The position numbers were made by a program, and so were the translations under genes. A model generated the notes under the pieces. That model did no database searches. It was given only the letters and a program-made list of their open reading frames with translations, and was not told the origin of the DNA. A DNA stretch of 64,000 nucleotides from CAYVVT01 sp964454335 (lineage in GTDB: Bacteria > Fidelibacterota > UBA8477 > JABMPR01). Positions 46,748 to 55,524 of this stretch are shown one piece after another (the stretch's first letter is position 1; every line of letters begins with the position of its first letter). The stretch is from positions 248,001 to 312,000 of the forward strand of contig CAYVVT010000002.1 in the NCBI GenBank assembly GCA_964454335.1, read 5' to 3'.

Positions 46748-47143
46748 TCACTGATTGTGATTGCGCTGGTTCTGGGTCTCTTTGCAGGAGACGTGGTATT
46801 TGGCGATGGGAACGGCCAACAAGCGGCCTTCCTCTATGAGGTCGCCACAGATGATGCATACACCGTAGATGCCGTCTTCCAGACGCTCCAGGGAGTCATC
46901 GATATCGCTTAGATATTTGGCCTGACGATGAGCGAACATGCTTGATTTCTCACGTTCCTGCATATCTGTGCCCACATCTGCCATATGATAGGTTGCGGAG
47001 GAGAGCTCACCTGAACCGTCGGTTATGGTCTGGTGCAATTCACTCTTCTGAAAATCAAAATCCTCGATGACTTTTTCACGTTCGTCCAACAGGATCCTCT
47101 TGAACTTTTTCAGCTGCGTTTTGTTGTACTTTTTTGCACTCAT
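46748..47143 (-). CDS. DksA/TraR-type zinc-finger protein
   Basis: A 131-residue protein of the DksA/TraR family, which binds RNA polymerase through its secondary channel or has related regulatory roles. N-terminal coiled-coil (about 8-90); zinc-finger residues Cys96, Cys99, His117 and Cys120, where the third position is His instead of Cys. The YHMADVGTD segment (52-60) is typical of the short YteA/TraR-like group. GAGGA lies six bases before the ATG. Confidence 0.85.
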   Translation of the reverse strand: MSAKKYNKTQLKKFKRILLDEREKVIEDFDFQKSELHQTITDGSGELSSATYHMADVGTDMQEREKSSMFAHRQAKYLSDIDDSLERLEDGIYGVCIICGDLIEEGRLLAVPIAKYHVSCKETQNQRNHNQ

Positions 47144-47244
47144 TTGCTGTCCTCATTTCCTTTTCAGCAGGCTGAATATATCGTACGAATATGAGAATAC
47201 AAGGCCTTTCAGACACCCGAAATTTTGTTTGGCAGCAAGGGGGT

Positions 47245-47262
47245 GGCCGACTATATTCGGCC
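47245..47262. promoter_or_regulatory. Inverted repeat in divergent promoter region
   Basis: GGCCGA (47245-47250) and TCGGCC (47257-47262) form a perfect 6-bp inverted repeat with a CTATAT centre, in the 161-base gap between the dksA-like gene and the zinc-ribbon gene. It lies 43 bases before the zinc-ribbon start. It could be an operator or a 5' hairpin. Confidence 0.4.
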
Positions 47263-47304
47263 GCTTTATGAAGGTATCATATTTAACATGATAAGGGAAG
47301 AATA

Positions 47305-47640
47305 ATGGAAGACATCGTCTGCCCGAACTGTGGAGAAGAGCTATCGGAAGAACGGCTCCGCAAATCCCTGATCTGCCCCAAGTGTGCTACGAATCTCAAA
47401 GACAAGAAATACATGGATTTTCTGGAGTTCCTGATGGTAGCCGAGATCGTAGAGGACATCGACTTCTTTGATGAATCTGTCTACGGCGAGGAATATCAGC
47501 GCTATGAGGAATCAGAGTTCGACGATCAGGACCTGCCGGACACGCAACCGGCCAACATCAACTGGGATAACGATCCCGATGCCCATGAGGAAGAATGGGG
47601 CGAGGATCAGAATCAGAACAACAATCAGTGGGAAACCTGA
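47305..47640 (+). CDS. Small zinc-ribbon protein with acidic tail
   Basis: A 111-residue protein. Residues 1-35 hold a zinc ribbon with two CxxC knuckles (CPNCGEE and CPKCATN). From about residue 50 it is strongly acidic and Asn/Gln-rich, probably disordered, ending NNNQWET. I know no function; the size and architecture fit an adaptor or inhibitor of a nucleic-acid enzyme. The DUF3467 gene starts eleven bases after its stop, so the two are likely cotranscribed. GGGAAGA precedes the ATG. Confidence 0.75.
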   Translation: MEDIVCPNCGEELSEERLRKSLICPKCATNLKDKKYMDFLEFLMVAEIVEDIDFFDESVYGEEYQRYEESEFDDQDLPDTQPANINWDNDPDAHEEEWGEDQNQNNNQWET

Positions 47641-47651
47641 TCGGGGGAATC

Positions 47652-47963
47652 ATGGCCGATCCGACAAAAAAGAAAGCACAGCAACTCCAGATCCACGTCA
47701 CCGAAAAGGTGGGGGATGGTGAATATGCCAACCTGGCGATCATAACCCATTCCGCTGCTGAATTCGTTCTGGATTTTGTCAGAGTGATGCCTGGCGCACC
47801 CAAGGCCAATGTCCAGAGCAGGATCATCATGACTCCCAGCCACGCGAAAGCATTGCTGCGAGCCCTGGATCAGAATATCATCAAGTATGAGAGCGAACAC
47901 GGTGAGATCCGCATGCCGGAACAGATCGCCATTCCGAATCTGGATGGCAGTATGCCCAACTGA
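47652..47963 (+). CDS. DUF3467-family protein
   Basis: A 103-residue cytoplasmic protein matching the DUF3467 pattern: YANLAIITHSAAEFVLDFVRVMPG, then VQSRIIMTPSHAKALLRALDQN. The family is widespread, its members are short, and its function is unknown. ATG 47652 has GGGGGA upstream; the longer frame from 47595 overlaps the zinc-ribbon gene and is less likely. A strong terminator follows. Confidence 0.85.
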   Translation: MADPTKKKAQQLQIHVTEKVGDGEYANLAIITHSAAEFVLDFVRVMPGAPKANVQSRIIMTPSHAKALLRALDQNIIKYESEHGEIRMPEQIAIPNLDGSMPN

Positions 47964-47986
47964 CTGCTCATTGAATAGTCTCTTCT

Positions 47987-48012
47987 AAAGGGCCCAGCGA
48001 GGCCCTTTTTTT
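47987..48012 (+). terminator. Rho-independent terminator
   Basis: AAAGGGCC (47987-47994) pairs with GGCCCTTT (48001-48008) around CAGCGA, followed by a run of seven T (48006-48012). It ends the zinc-ribbon/DUF3467 transcript; with the A residues on the left arm it can also serve the convergent ATPase gene. Confidence 0.9.
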
Positions 48013-48058
48013 ATTTCCCAAGCTTAAGCGTGGGTGGGTTGGTCATTTCACGTGCAGA

Positions 48059-50275
48059 TCAGAACTTCTTCAGACGGAGCAACAGGGTATTCCCGACGAC
48101 ACTCACAGAAGAGAAAGCCATGGCCAGACCGGCGAACATGGGGTTCAGCATCACACCGAAGAAGGGATAGAGGATCCCCATGGCGATGGGGATACCAATA
48201 AGATTGTAGATAAAGGCCCAGAATAGATTCTGTCGGATCTTTCTGAACGTAGCGGCACTGATGGCATGGGTTGTTATGAGGCCGGCCAGTTCCGGCCGCA
48301 TCAGGATGATGTCCGCGGCGTTCACAGCGATATCAATCCCGGATTGGAAAGACAGTCCCACATCAGCTTCCACCAGCGCTGGTGCATCGTTGATCCCGTC
48401 ACCGATCATGGCGATCTGACCCTTATCCCGCCTGAGAGCCTTTATCTCCTCATATTTGTCCTGCGGTTTCACCCAGGCTCTGAATTCCTGGATACCTACC
48501 TCCCCGGCAAGCCCTCGTGCCGAGTGGGCTTGATCACCGGTGAGCATCAAAGTCGAAATCCCTGTTTCCCGAAGAGCATTAATAGTTGATGATGCATCCC
48601 TGCGGGGAGGATCATCGAACGCGAGCAAACCGACCACACTGCCCTCGCGAAAGACCAGTGATGCGCTATAGCCTTTTTCTTTCCAGGCAGAAAGTCTTTC
48701 ATGGAATTCGTCGCCCAGTACATCGTTGCCGGTCTGTGCTCTGATCTCAAGCTTGGAGCCATTGACCAAACCCGAGATCCCCTGACCGGGTGTTTCAGCA
48801 ATATCGGTGACCTCTGGAATTCTCAGATCCTTCGAATTGCAGTATTTGAGCAGGGCTGCTGCGAAGGGATGATTCGCCTGGGATTCCAGCGCTGCGGCGT
48901 CAACCACATACTCCGTTTCATCCCGTGGATAAGTTTCTACAAGTCGCGGTTGGCCCGTTGTCAAAGTGCCTGTCTTGTCAAAGACCAGGATCCGGACCTC
49001 ACTGAAGACCTGCAGTGCGTCTGGATCCTTCACCAGGATTCCGCGGCGGGCCAGCAGTCCGCTGCCCATGACGATAGCAGTTGGTGTCGCCAGTCCCAGC
49101 GCACAAGGACAGGCAATGATCAGGACAGAAATGAGCGCCTTGAATGCAATGGGAATCCCAAATCCCAATGACAGCCAGATCAATCCTGTAATCAGTGCCA
49201 GTACCATGACCACCGGCACGAATATGGCGGCCACCCGGTCTGCCAGCTGCTGGATCCCGGGTTTGCGGCCCTGTGCATTCTCAACCAGGGTGATGATCTG
49301 TCCAAAAGTAGAATCCCGTCCAATTTTCTCGGCACAGAGAACCAGTCGACCCTCGAGGTTCTGAGTTGCACTGAGGACCCGATCACCTATCTGGCGGTTC
49401 ATTGGAAGAGGTTCGCCACTGATACTGGATTCATTCACATGACCGCCACCTTCGATGATCACACCGTCCACGGGGATGGTCTGGTGTGGTTTCACCAGCA
49501 CCTCATCATCGATGAGAACGTCCCTCAGTGCCGTCCGGGTCCAGCCTCCATCCCGTCTCACCAGCGCTTCCCGGGGCAGCTGTTCGCTCAGACCGGTGAG
49601 TGCCTCAGTGGTCTTGCCGCGTGCCATTGCTTCCAGCCATTTCCCGAAGGTGATGAATAGGAGAATGGCACCGCTGGCCTCAAAATACAGCTCATTGAAA
49701 ACCGGCCAGGATAAAACAAGTACGGAGTTAAAAGTCGTCAATAGGGAGAAGAGATATGCAGAACCGGTACCCAGTGCCACCAGGGTATCCATATTGGGCA
49801 TCAACTGGATGAGATGCCTGAATCCCCGTCGATAATAATCCCGACCGGTTACCACCATGACCGTTGCCAGGACCAGTTGGATCAGGGTGCTCACTGCTGG
49901 ATCATAAAGCTGGACGCCAACCAGCATATGCAGCATGGCGATGAACAGAAGGGGTACACCGAAGGACGCCTGTATGATCAACAGACGTTTCCAATTTCGA
50001 ATACTACGCTGTTGCCGTTCAACCAGACTGGCTGAGCCTGCAGTTTCAAGCCGATAACCTGCTCTTTCAACCACCTGCTGAAGCTGCCTGATCTGAACGG
50101 GTGCACGCAGGGTAACCGTGGCCGATTCCATAGCGAGATTGACAGCGACATCATCGATCCCGTCTACCTTGCGTAAGGCCTGTTCCACGTTATTGACACA
50201 GGCGGCACATGTCATACCCTCCACATCGAAGTGGAAGATGTGCTGCTCATCCGCATGTCGTTCCTGATCTTCCAT
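48059..50275 (-). CDS. copA: Copper-exporting P1B-type ATPase
   Basis: A 738-residue heavy-metal ATPase. One N-terminal metal-binding domain with GMTCAAC (Cys23, Cys26). Transmembrane CPC at 389-391, phosphorylated Asp433 (DKTGT), a NHPFAAAL His-Pro element and GDGINDAP. The last helices have FIYNLIGIP and MAFSSVSVV, the Tyr-Asn and Met-Ser-Ser residues of the Cu(I)-type (P1B-1) transporters. It pumps Cu(I) out of the cytoplasm. The frame reaches 50305 with TTG, but I prefer ATG 50275. No copper regulator is adjacent. Confidence 0.93.
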   Translation of the reverse strand: MEDQERHADEQHIFHFDVEGMTCAACVNNVEQALRKVDGIDDVAVNLAMESATVTLRAPVQIRQLQQVVERAGYRLETAGSASLVERQQRSIRNWKRLLIIQASFGVPLLFIAMLHMLVGVQLYDPAVSTLIQLVLATVMVVTGRDYYRRGFRHLIQLMPNMDTLVALGTGSAYLFSLLTTFNSVLVLSWPVFNELYFEASGAILLFITFGKWLEAMARGKTTEALTGLSEQLPREALVRRDGGWTRTALRDVLIDDEVLVKPHQTIPVDGVIIEGGGHVNESSISGEPLPMNRQIGDRVLSATQNLEGRLVLCAEKIGRDSTFGQIITLVENAQGRKPGIQQLADRVAAIFVPVVMVLALITGLIWLSLGFGIPIAFKALISVLIIACPCALGLATPTAIVMGSGLLARRGILVKDPDALQVFSEVRILVFDKTGTLTTGQPRLVETYPRDETEYVVDAAALESQANHPFAAALLKYCNSKDLRIPEVTDIAETPGQGISGLVNGSKLEIRAQTGNDVLGDEFHERLSAWKEKGYSASLVFREGSVVGLLAFDDPPRRDASSTINALRETGISTLMLTGDQAHSARGLAGEVGIQEFRAWVKPQDKYEEIKALRRDKGQIAMIGDGINDAPALVEADVGLSFQSGIDIAVNAADIILMRPELAGLITTHAISAATFRKIRQNLFWAFIYNLIGIPIAMGILYPFFGVMLNPMFAGLAMAFSSVSVVGNTLLLRLKKF

Positions 50276-50389
50276 TGGTTCAAGGATACTTAAAACTGAT
50301 GTCAATTGTAAGAGTCGAAGTATAAAAATGTGATAAGAGGAGTCATTATTATTGCTGGACTCGCTGATCCACTCACATATTTTGAAGCC

Positions 50390-51388
50390 ATGTTCCGATT
50401 AAAGGCGATCCTGATCTTCACGCTGGTGCTCCTATGGATGGGGTGCAGCGATTTAGGCGATCCAGAGAACCTGGACCCTGCGATCTCATGGACTGCTGAT
50501 TCCGTGGCTTTTGGGACGGTGACCGTGACCAGCACACAGATCCACAGCCTGCAGATCATCAATTCAGGAGCAGGTGTCCTGCTGGGGGATCTCACCCTCA
50601 CGGATCCTGGGTCCGCATTCTCCCTTTCCACCCTGAGAGGAATTGAACTGGAGAGCGATGACACACTGACCCTGTACATAGACTTCACACCTCAGGCAGC
50701 TATCGCTTATGTCGCCAGTATCCAACTTGACAGCAACGATCCGTTCAATCCCGCCATCAGCATTCCCGTCACTGGAACAGGCACGGATCTTCCGGTACCC
50801 GGGATCACGTTCTCATCGCAGGAGCTGGAATTCGGTGTAGTGCATATTGGGTCGGACAGTACTCAAACCCTGACCATGAACAGTGTAGGGACCGACACAC
50901 TGATCATCGAGGGCATTATCCTGACTGGTGCTGCCTTTGCCGTGCAAAAACCGGATCAACCCAACTTTCTGCCACCTGATTCAAGTTTGGCAATAGACAT
51001 CCAATTCACTCCAACAGTTGAGGGCACCTCCTCAGGATTCATCGAGGTGGTAAGTAACGTGGCCGATTCGCCGCATCTGATCGATCTTGAAGGATCCGGC
51101 CAGACAACAGTGAGTTTTGCCGGTGAGGTCATGCCCATCTTTGTCAATAATGGTTGCACGGGATGCCATGGCAGCAATGGCGGGCTCAATCTCAGTACTT
51201 ACGCAGACCTGATGGCAGGAACCAGCAACCATGGCCCCGTGGTCGTATCGGGCGAGGGAGCCAATAGCTACCTCATCCGCAAGCTCAAGGGCATGGAGGG
51301 ACAGATCATGCCACCAGCTGGTGGGCTGTCCGGGGCTACCATCCAAACGATTGAGAACTGGATAGATCAGGGAGCACTGGATAACTGA
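50390..51388 (+). CDS. Lipoprotein with two ASH-like Ig domains and a C-terminal c-type haem domain
   Basis: A 332-residue lipoprotein: lipobox LWMGC gives Cys19. Two Ig-like domains of the ASPM-SPD2-Hydin type follow (about 35-135 and 140-240), with VAFGTVTV and LEFGVVHIG strands. The C-terminal part (about 245-332) contains haem-binding Cys256-Thr-Gly-Cys259-His260 and a distal IMPPAGG motif with the likely axial Met, as in planctomycete-type cytochromes. Electron transfer at the cell surface or periplasm is inferred. The frame is open to 50330, but ATG 50390 starts the signal peptide. Its stop overlaps the next ATG by one base. Confidence 0.8.
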   Translation: MFRLKAILIFTLVLLWMGCSDLGDPENLDPAISWTADSVAFGTVTVTSTQIHSLQIINSGAGVLLGDLTLTDPGSAFSLSTLRGIELESDDTLTLYIDFTPQAAIAYVASIQLDSNDPFNPAISIPVTGTGTDLPVPGITFSSQELEFGVVHIGSDSTQTLTMNSVGTDTLIIEGIILTGAAFAVQKPDQPNFLPPDSSLAIDIQFTPTVEGTSSGFIEVVSNVADSPHLIDLEGSGQTTVSFAGEVMPIFVNNGCTGCHGSNGGLNLSTYADLMAGTSNHGPVVVSGEGANSYLIRKLKGMEGQIMPPAGGLSGATIQTIENWIDQGALDN

Positions 51389-52476
51389 TGAAAAATCTGC
51401 TCATTCTTTCACTCGTTCTCTCATTTGCCATGCCTGCTGCTGCTGTACCACGATTTGCTGCGCGGGAAGGTGTCGATTGTGCAACCTGTCATGTCTTTCC
51501 AGGTGGTGGAGCAGCCCGGACGAGTTATGGGAATGAATACGTAACGGATTACCTCGCCAGTCGATCGCGGTCTCCTCTGGATGTGCTCACTGAGAGGTTA
51601 CCGGAAGTTGCCATCTTAGGAGCGGACATCCGCAGCCAGGTCTTCAGTCAGCCGGCAGCCGGGGAGACGAGTATTTTCCCGATGCAATTCGCAGTCTATA
51701 CCGGAGTTGAACTCGAGCAGATGCTGGCGTTCGCGCAGCTGGAGTACCGTAATGATGCATTTGAGGTCGGATACGCGATCCGCTACCAGGACCTGCCCAT
51801 GGATTCCTGGGTGAGTTACGCACGGCAGATCCCAGCCTTCGGGCAGAAACTTGATGACCATACTGCTCTCATCCGGGGGGGCAATCTCACCCTACAGGGT
51901 CTTGATTCCGAGGGAATGCCCTTCACCCCTTACCTGGATCGTCCCAGGGTCTGGAGCGTTGGATCGTATCCCCTTTACTGGCTTGGAATTCAGATTGGTG
52001 CGGGTTCAAGTTTCCTGGATAATGACGAGGATACCGGACATAGTTATCTACGCGTGGATACACGCGGAGATGTCGGCCCCCTGGGATTCCAGGGTAATGT
52101 CAGTCTACTCCGGGAAGGGGATCTCGAGTTGATGGATTTTGGTGCTATGCTCAACTGGACCTCATTCGTCTATCATGGGTCCCTCACCTGGACGAAGAAT
52201 TGGCCTCAGCAAGACACAGAGGGCATTGCCGTTTTTCACGAGCTAAGCTGGTTGCTTCGACAGGGTATCGATCTGTTGCTGCGCCATGAATTTCTGGACC
52301 CGCAACTGGCATACAGCAACGGGGCTATAAGCCGTTATTCACTCGGTGTGGAGTATTTTCCGGTGCCAGGCGTGGAGTTAAAGACCTATTTCCGCGTTCA
52401 CACCCTTGAAAATGCGGAATTCTATGATGCAGACCGCAGCAATCAGCTGCTGATCCAACTACACCTCTATTTATAA
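51388..52476 (+). CDS. Predicted outer-membrane barrel with an N-terminal c-type haem motif
   Basis: A 362-residue protein. After a signal peptide (1-19) comes FAAREGVDCATCHVFPGGG, with a single CxxCH haem site, a sequence pattern seen at the N-terminus of uncharacterised outer-membrane proteins in several anaerobe groups. The rest is strand-like with many aromatic residues and ends QLLIQLHLYL, consistent with a beta-barrel. It is coupled to the haem lipoprotein gene. Together they could pass electrons across the outer membrane. No family name is known to me. The stop is four bases from the convergent selD. Confidence 0.7.
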   Translation: MKNLLILSLVLSFAMPAAAVPRFAAREGVDCATCHVFPGGGAARTSYGNEYVTDYLASRSRSPLDVLTERLPEVAILGADIRSQVFSQPAAGETSIFPMQFAVYTGVELEQMLAFAQLEYRNDAFEVGYAIRYQDLPMDSWVSYARQIPAFGQKLDDHTALIRGGNLTLQGLDSEGMPFTPYLDRPRVWSVGSYPLYWLGIQIGAGSSFLDNDEDTGHSYLRVDTRGDVGPLGFQGNVSLLREGDLELMDFGAMLNWTSFVYHGSLTWTKNWPQQDTEGIAVFHELSWLLRQGIDLLLRHEFLDPQLAYSNGAISRYSLGVEYFPVPGVELKTYFRVHTLENAEFYDADRSNQLLIQLHLYL

Positions 52477-52480
52477 TTGA

Positions 52481-53533
52481 TCAACGCAGGGTGATCCTGG
52501 GTTCACCGTCTGCGGGGATGATCTCACCGATTATCGAAGCCTGGGCCATTCCTGCTGAGTAAAGTTTACTGACGACCTTTTTGGCCTGATCCGGTTCCAT
52601 GCTCATCAATAAACCGCCTGAGGTCTGGGGATCGAAAGCCAGCCAACCCAGGGCTTTGGATACGTCATCCTCGATGGTAACTCGCCCTTCGTAATATTTA
52701 CGGTTTGTCCGCAGCCCGCCTGGTAGCATGCCTTCATCCACCCAATACTCCGCCAGCTGCAGCAGCGGTAGTGTTGTGGTATCCAGCAGCGCAGAGACAT
52801 CACTGGCATCCAGCATCTCGAAGAGGTGTCCCACCAGTCCAAAGCCGGTTACATCAGTGAGGGCGTGTGCACCGAACTCCACTGCAGCCTCCCCGGCAAC
52901 GCGGTTCAACTGGATCATGGACTCGGTCATCTGGGCGACCTCGGGGTCACCTGCCTGTTTCCGTTTCAGTGCCGTGGCGATGATCCCCGTTCCCAGAGCC
53001 TTGGTGAGTACCAGAGCATCGCCTGGCTGTGCCCCCTTGTTGGTGATCAGCTCCTCCGGGTGAACCACACCAGTGACCGAGAGACCGTATTTGATCTCAT
53101 CATCCTTTATTGAATGCCCGCCGGCGAGTGTGGCACCCGCTTCCTCGATCTTGCTCAAACCACCACGCAGGATATCCTTGAGAATTTCCTTATCCATTTT
53201 CTCAATCGGGAATCCGACGATGTTGAGTGCCGTGACGGGCCGTGCTCCCATGGCATAGATATCACTCAAGGCATTGGCGGCAGCGATCTGGCCAAAGCTG
53301 AAGGGATCATCCACAATGGGCGTGAAGAAGTCCAGCGATTGCACCACCGCCAGGTCCTCACTCAGCTTGTAGACTGAACTGTCATCAGCATGGTCAAGGC
53401 CCACCAGCAGGTTCTCGTGGCTCTTGATATCCAATCCGCAGAGTATGTCGTCCAGGTCCCCTGGACCGATCTTGCCTGCTCAGCCGGCGGCTTTCACCTT
53501 GGCAGTGAGGTTGATGCTCTTGAATTCTTCCAT
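52481..53533 (-). CDS. selD: Selenide, water dikinase containing selenocysteine (UGA at codon 18)
   Basis: A 350-residue SelD, which makes selenophosphate from selenide and ATP. The N-terminus reads MEEFKSINLTAKVKAAG-Sec-AGKIGPG; the UGA (53480-53482) is exactly at the catalytic Cys/Sec position, followed two residues later by the essential Lys. Without read-through the gene would begin at an internal TTG (53434) and lose the active site. The rest is intact: DFFTPIVDDPF, the TDVTGFGLVGH motif and DPQTSGGLL. A hairpin just after the UGA supports Sec insertion. No clear ribosome-binding site before ATG 53533. No selA, selB or tRNA-Sec is in the window. Confidence 0.9.
53450..53482 (-). promoter_or_regulatory. 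UGA codon with SECIS-like hairpin in selD
   Basis: On the coding strand the UGA (53480-53482) is followed after 13 bases by GTCCAGG-GGA-CCTGGAC (53466 down to 53450), a perfect 7-bp stem with a G-starting three-base loop about 20 bases from the UGA. Bacterial SECIS elements require a stem-loop with a guanosine in the apical loop at roughly this distance, so the fit is good. Confidence 0.75.
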
Positions 53534-53673
53534 GTGACAATGTAAAGAGGCGGCGAAGATCATCAATTTGAAATTGGTCACATATTGCAGACGATGGCAG
53601 AGGGAGACCTTGTAAACCCTGCGCGGAATGCTTAGCGTTGATCAAACAGCAAAACCAACAGGGAATCGGAACG

Positions 53674-55524
53674 ATGTCCAGTACAAGAAATACTAAGTTT
53701 ATCCTACTCCTGATCGTCTCCATACTGATCATTGGCTGCTCGAGTGACGCGGTAGACTGGCAGGATGAGATCGTCTATTTCATTCTCATCGATCGTTTTG
53801 CTGATGGTGATCCCAGCAACAATACCGGTACAGATCCTGCGAGTTATCTGCCCTTCGATGGGTCTTATCCACCAGCCCTGAGACATTACCAGGGTGGTGA
53901 CCTGAAAGGTATCATCGACAATCTCGACATGCTCAAGGGAATGGGTGTCACAACACTCTGGATCTCACCATTCATCGATAACTCAAATACAGACTACGTT
54001 GGCTGGTGGCCCTATCACGGCTATCATCCCATCGAATTCAGACGAGTGGACGAACATTTTGGCAGTCTCCAGGATCTGAAGCAGCTGGTGGAGCAGGTAC
54101 ATGTACGGAACATGCGCATCATCTTTGATATGCCCTTTAACCAGGTCGCTCCCGATCATCGCTGGTTGAGGGATCCTGACCGGGAAGACTGGTTCCATGT
54201 GGATGTGAATGGCATCCCTTTCGATATCACGGACTGGAATGACCAGGATCAGATCGAACGCGGTGAGTTACACGGGCTACCCGACCTGGCCCAGGAAAAT
54301 CCTGACGTCTATGAATACCTTGTGGAGATCAGCAAATACTGGATCACTGAAACGGGTTGTGACGGATTCAGGTTGGACGCTGTAAAACATATACCCCTGA
54401 ATTTCTGGAAGCGCTACAACCGTGAGATCAAGGAATTCGCAGGGAAGGATTTTCTGCTGCTGGGGGAAGTGTTCTGGGGTGATATCAACCGGATCAAACC
54501 CTATCAAGGGATCGGATTCGATGCTCTATTCGATGTTCCGGGATATTATGCCATCCGCAATGCATTCGCTGCCAACGCATCAATGGCGCACTTCTCAGAT
54601 TATATCCGCAGTGTCTCGCAGCAAATGAAACCTGAACTCCGAGCCACCCTTATCGATAACCATGACGTGGCCCGTTTCAATACGGACCTGGGTAAAGATG
54701 GCTGGCTCAGGACGAAGATCGCACTGACCTGGTTACTGACATCTCCAGGAATGCCAGTGATCTATTATGGTACTGAGCTGGGTATGACCGGCGCTCCGGT
54801 GCGGCATCCTGCATCGGGCCAACCACAGGATTACCTCAATCGGCGCCTATATCCTGATCGTCCAAACATTAAACAGGGTGCACACAAGCTGTATTCCAGC
54901 GTTTTGATGAAGATGCGGCATAATAAAGATGCCCTGCGCCGGGGTGCCTTTCATGAGATCTACAAGGATTGGTCGGTTTATGCTTTTACCCGTTCATTGG
55001 GTAGTGAAACCTATCTGGTAGTACTGAGTACGAGTTCAACAAGGGAGCATTTGCCTATCCCGGTACCGGGCGGAAGGGGATTGACATCAGAACCATTGAT
55101 GATCCTGGGAGAAGGCAGTGCCCGGCTCATGGAAGATGAGATCTACCTGAAACTTCCGCCACTTTCAGCAAATATCTGGCAGTTGGATATGAAGATCTCT
55201 TCTGACACACCCCAATGGACCGAATTCACAGACCGCCGTTCCGGTGATTTCCAGGAGATAGATTTCATCTGGTTTGACAAGGAGAATACTACGGAGAAGA
55301 TCCAGATCGCAGGTGACTTCAGTAATTGGGAGCCCATGGATCTGGACGTGGTAAGGAACGCAGATACATTGAGAATGCAAATCCGGCTAAAACCGGGTCG
55401 CTATGAATACAAATTCGTCATTAATGACACACTCTGGGTCACCGATCCCTTTGCCATGAAATATGCGGTGGATCCATGGGGAGGGCGGAATGGTGTGGTA
55501 CAAGTGTGGTTGGCGAAAGACTAG
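53674..55524 (+). CDS. GH13 alpha-amylase-family lipoprotein
   Basis: A 616-residue glycoside hydrolase. Lipobox LIIGC, Cys22. The barrel contains the GH13 residues Asp235 (FRLDAVKH, nucleophile), Glu265 (LLGEVFWG, acid/base) and Asp331 (DNHDVARF). The C-terminal domain (about 525-616) has IQIAGDFSNWEPM and YEYKFVIND, like CBM48/E-set glycogen-binding domains, here placed at the C-terminus. It probably cuts alpha-glucans at the cell surface or periplasm. ATG 53674 follows AGGGAATCGGA; the longer TTG frame (53638) would disrupt the signal peptide. Its stop overlaps that of the convergent parvulin gene. Confidence 0.9.
   Translation: MSSTRNTKFILLLIVSILIIGCSSDAVDWQDEIVYFILIDRFADGDPSNNTGTDPASYLPFDGSYPPALRHYQGGDLKGIIDNLDMLKGMGVTTLWISPFIDNSNTDYVGWWPYHGYHPIEFRRVDEHFGSLQDLKQLVEQVHVRNMRIIFDMPFNQVAPDHRWLRDPDREDWFHVDVNGIPFDITDWNDQDQIERGELHGLPDLAQENPDVYEYLVEISKYWITETGCDGFRLDAVKHIPLNFWKRYNREIKEFAGKDFLLLGEVFWGDINRIKPYQGIGFDALFDVPGYYAIRNAFAANASMAHFSDYIRSVSQQMKPELRATLIDNHDVARFNTDLGKDGWLRTKIALTWLLTSPGMPVIYYGTELGMTGAPVRHPASGQPQDYLNRRLYPDRPNIKQGAHKLYSSVLMKMRHNKDALRRGAFHEIYKDWSVYAFTRSLGSETYLVVLSTSSTREHLPIPVPGGRGLTSEPLMILGEGSARLMEDEIYLKLPPLSANIWQLDMKISSDTPQWTEFTDRRSGDFQEIDFIWFDKENTTEKIQIAGDFSNWEPMDLDVVRNADTLRMQIRLKPGRYEYKFVINDTLWVTDPFAMKYAVDPWGGRNGVVQVWLAKD

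Noticed and set aside
50276..50305. TTG 50305 as the start of copA
   Set aside because: It adds ten residues with no family support; ATG 50275 gives a typical N-terminus.
52481..53434. selD as a shorter gene starting at TTG 53434
   Set aside because: This would remove the active-site loop. The upstream sequence continues the SelD alignment in frame through a UGA at the Sec position.
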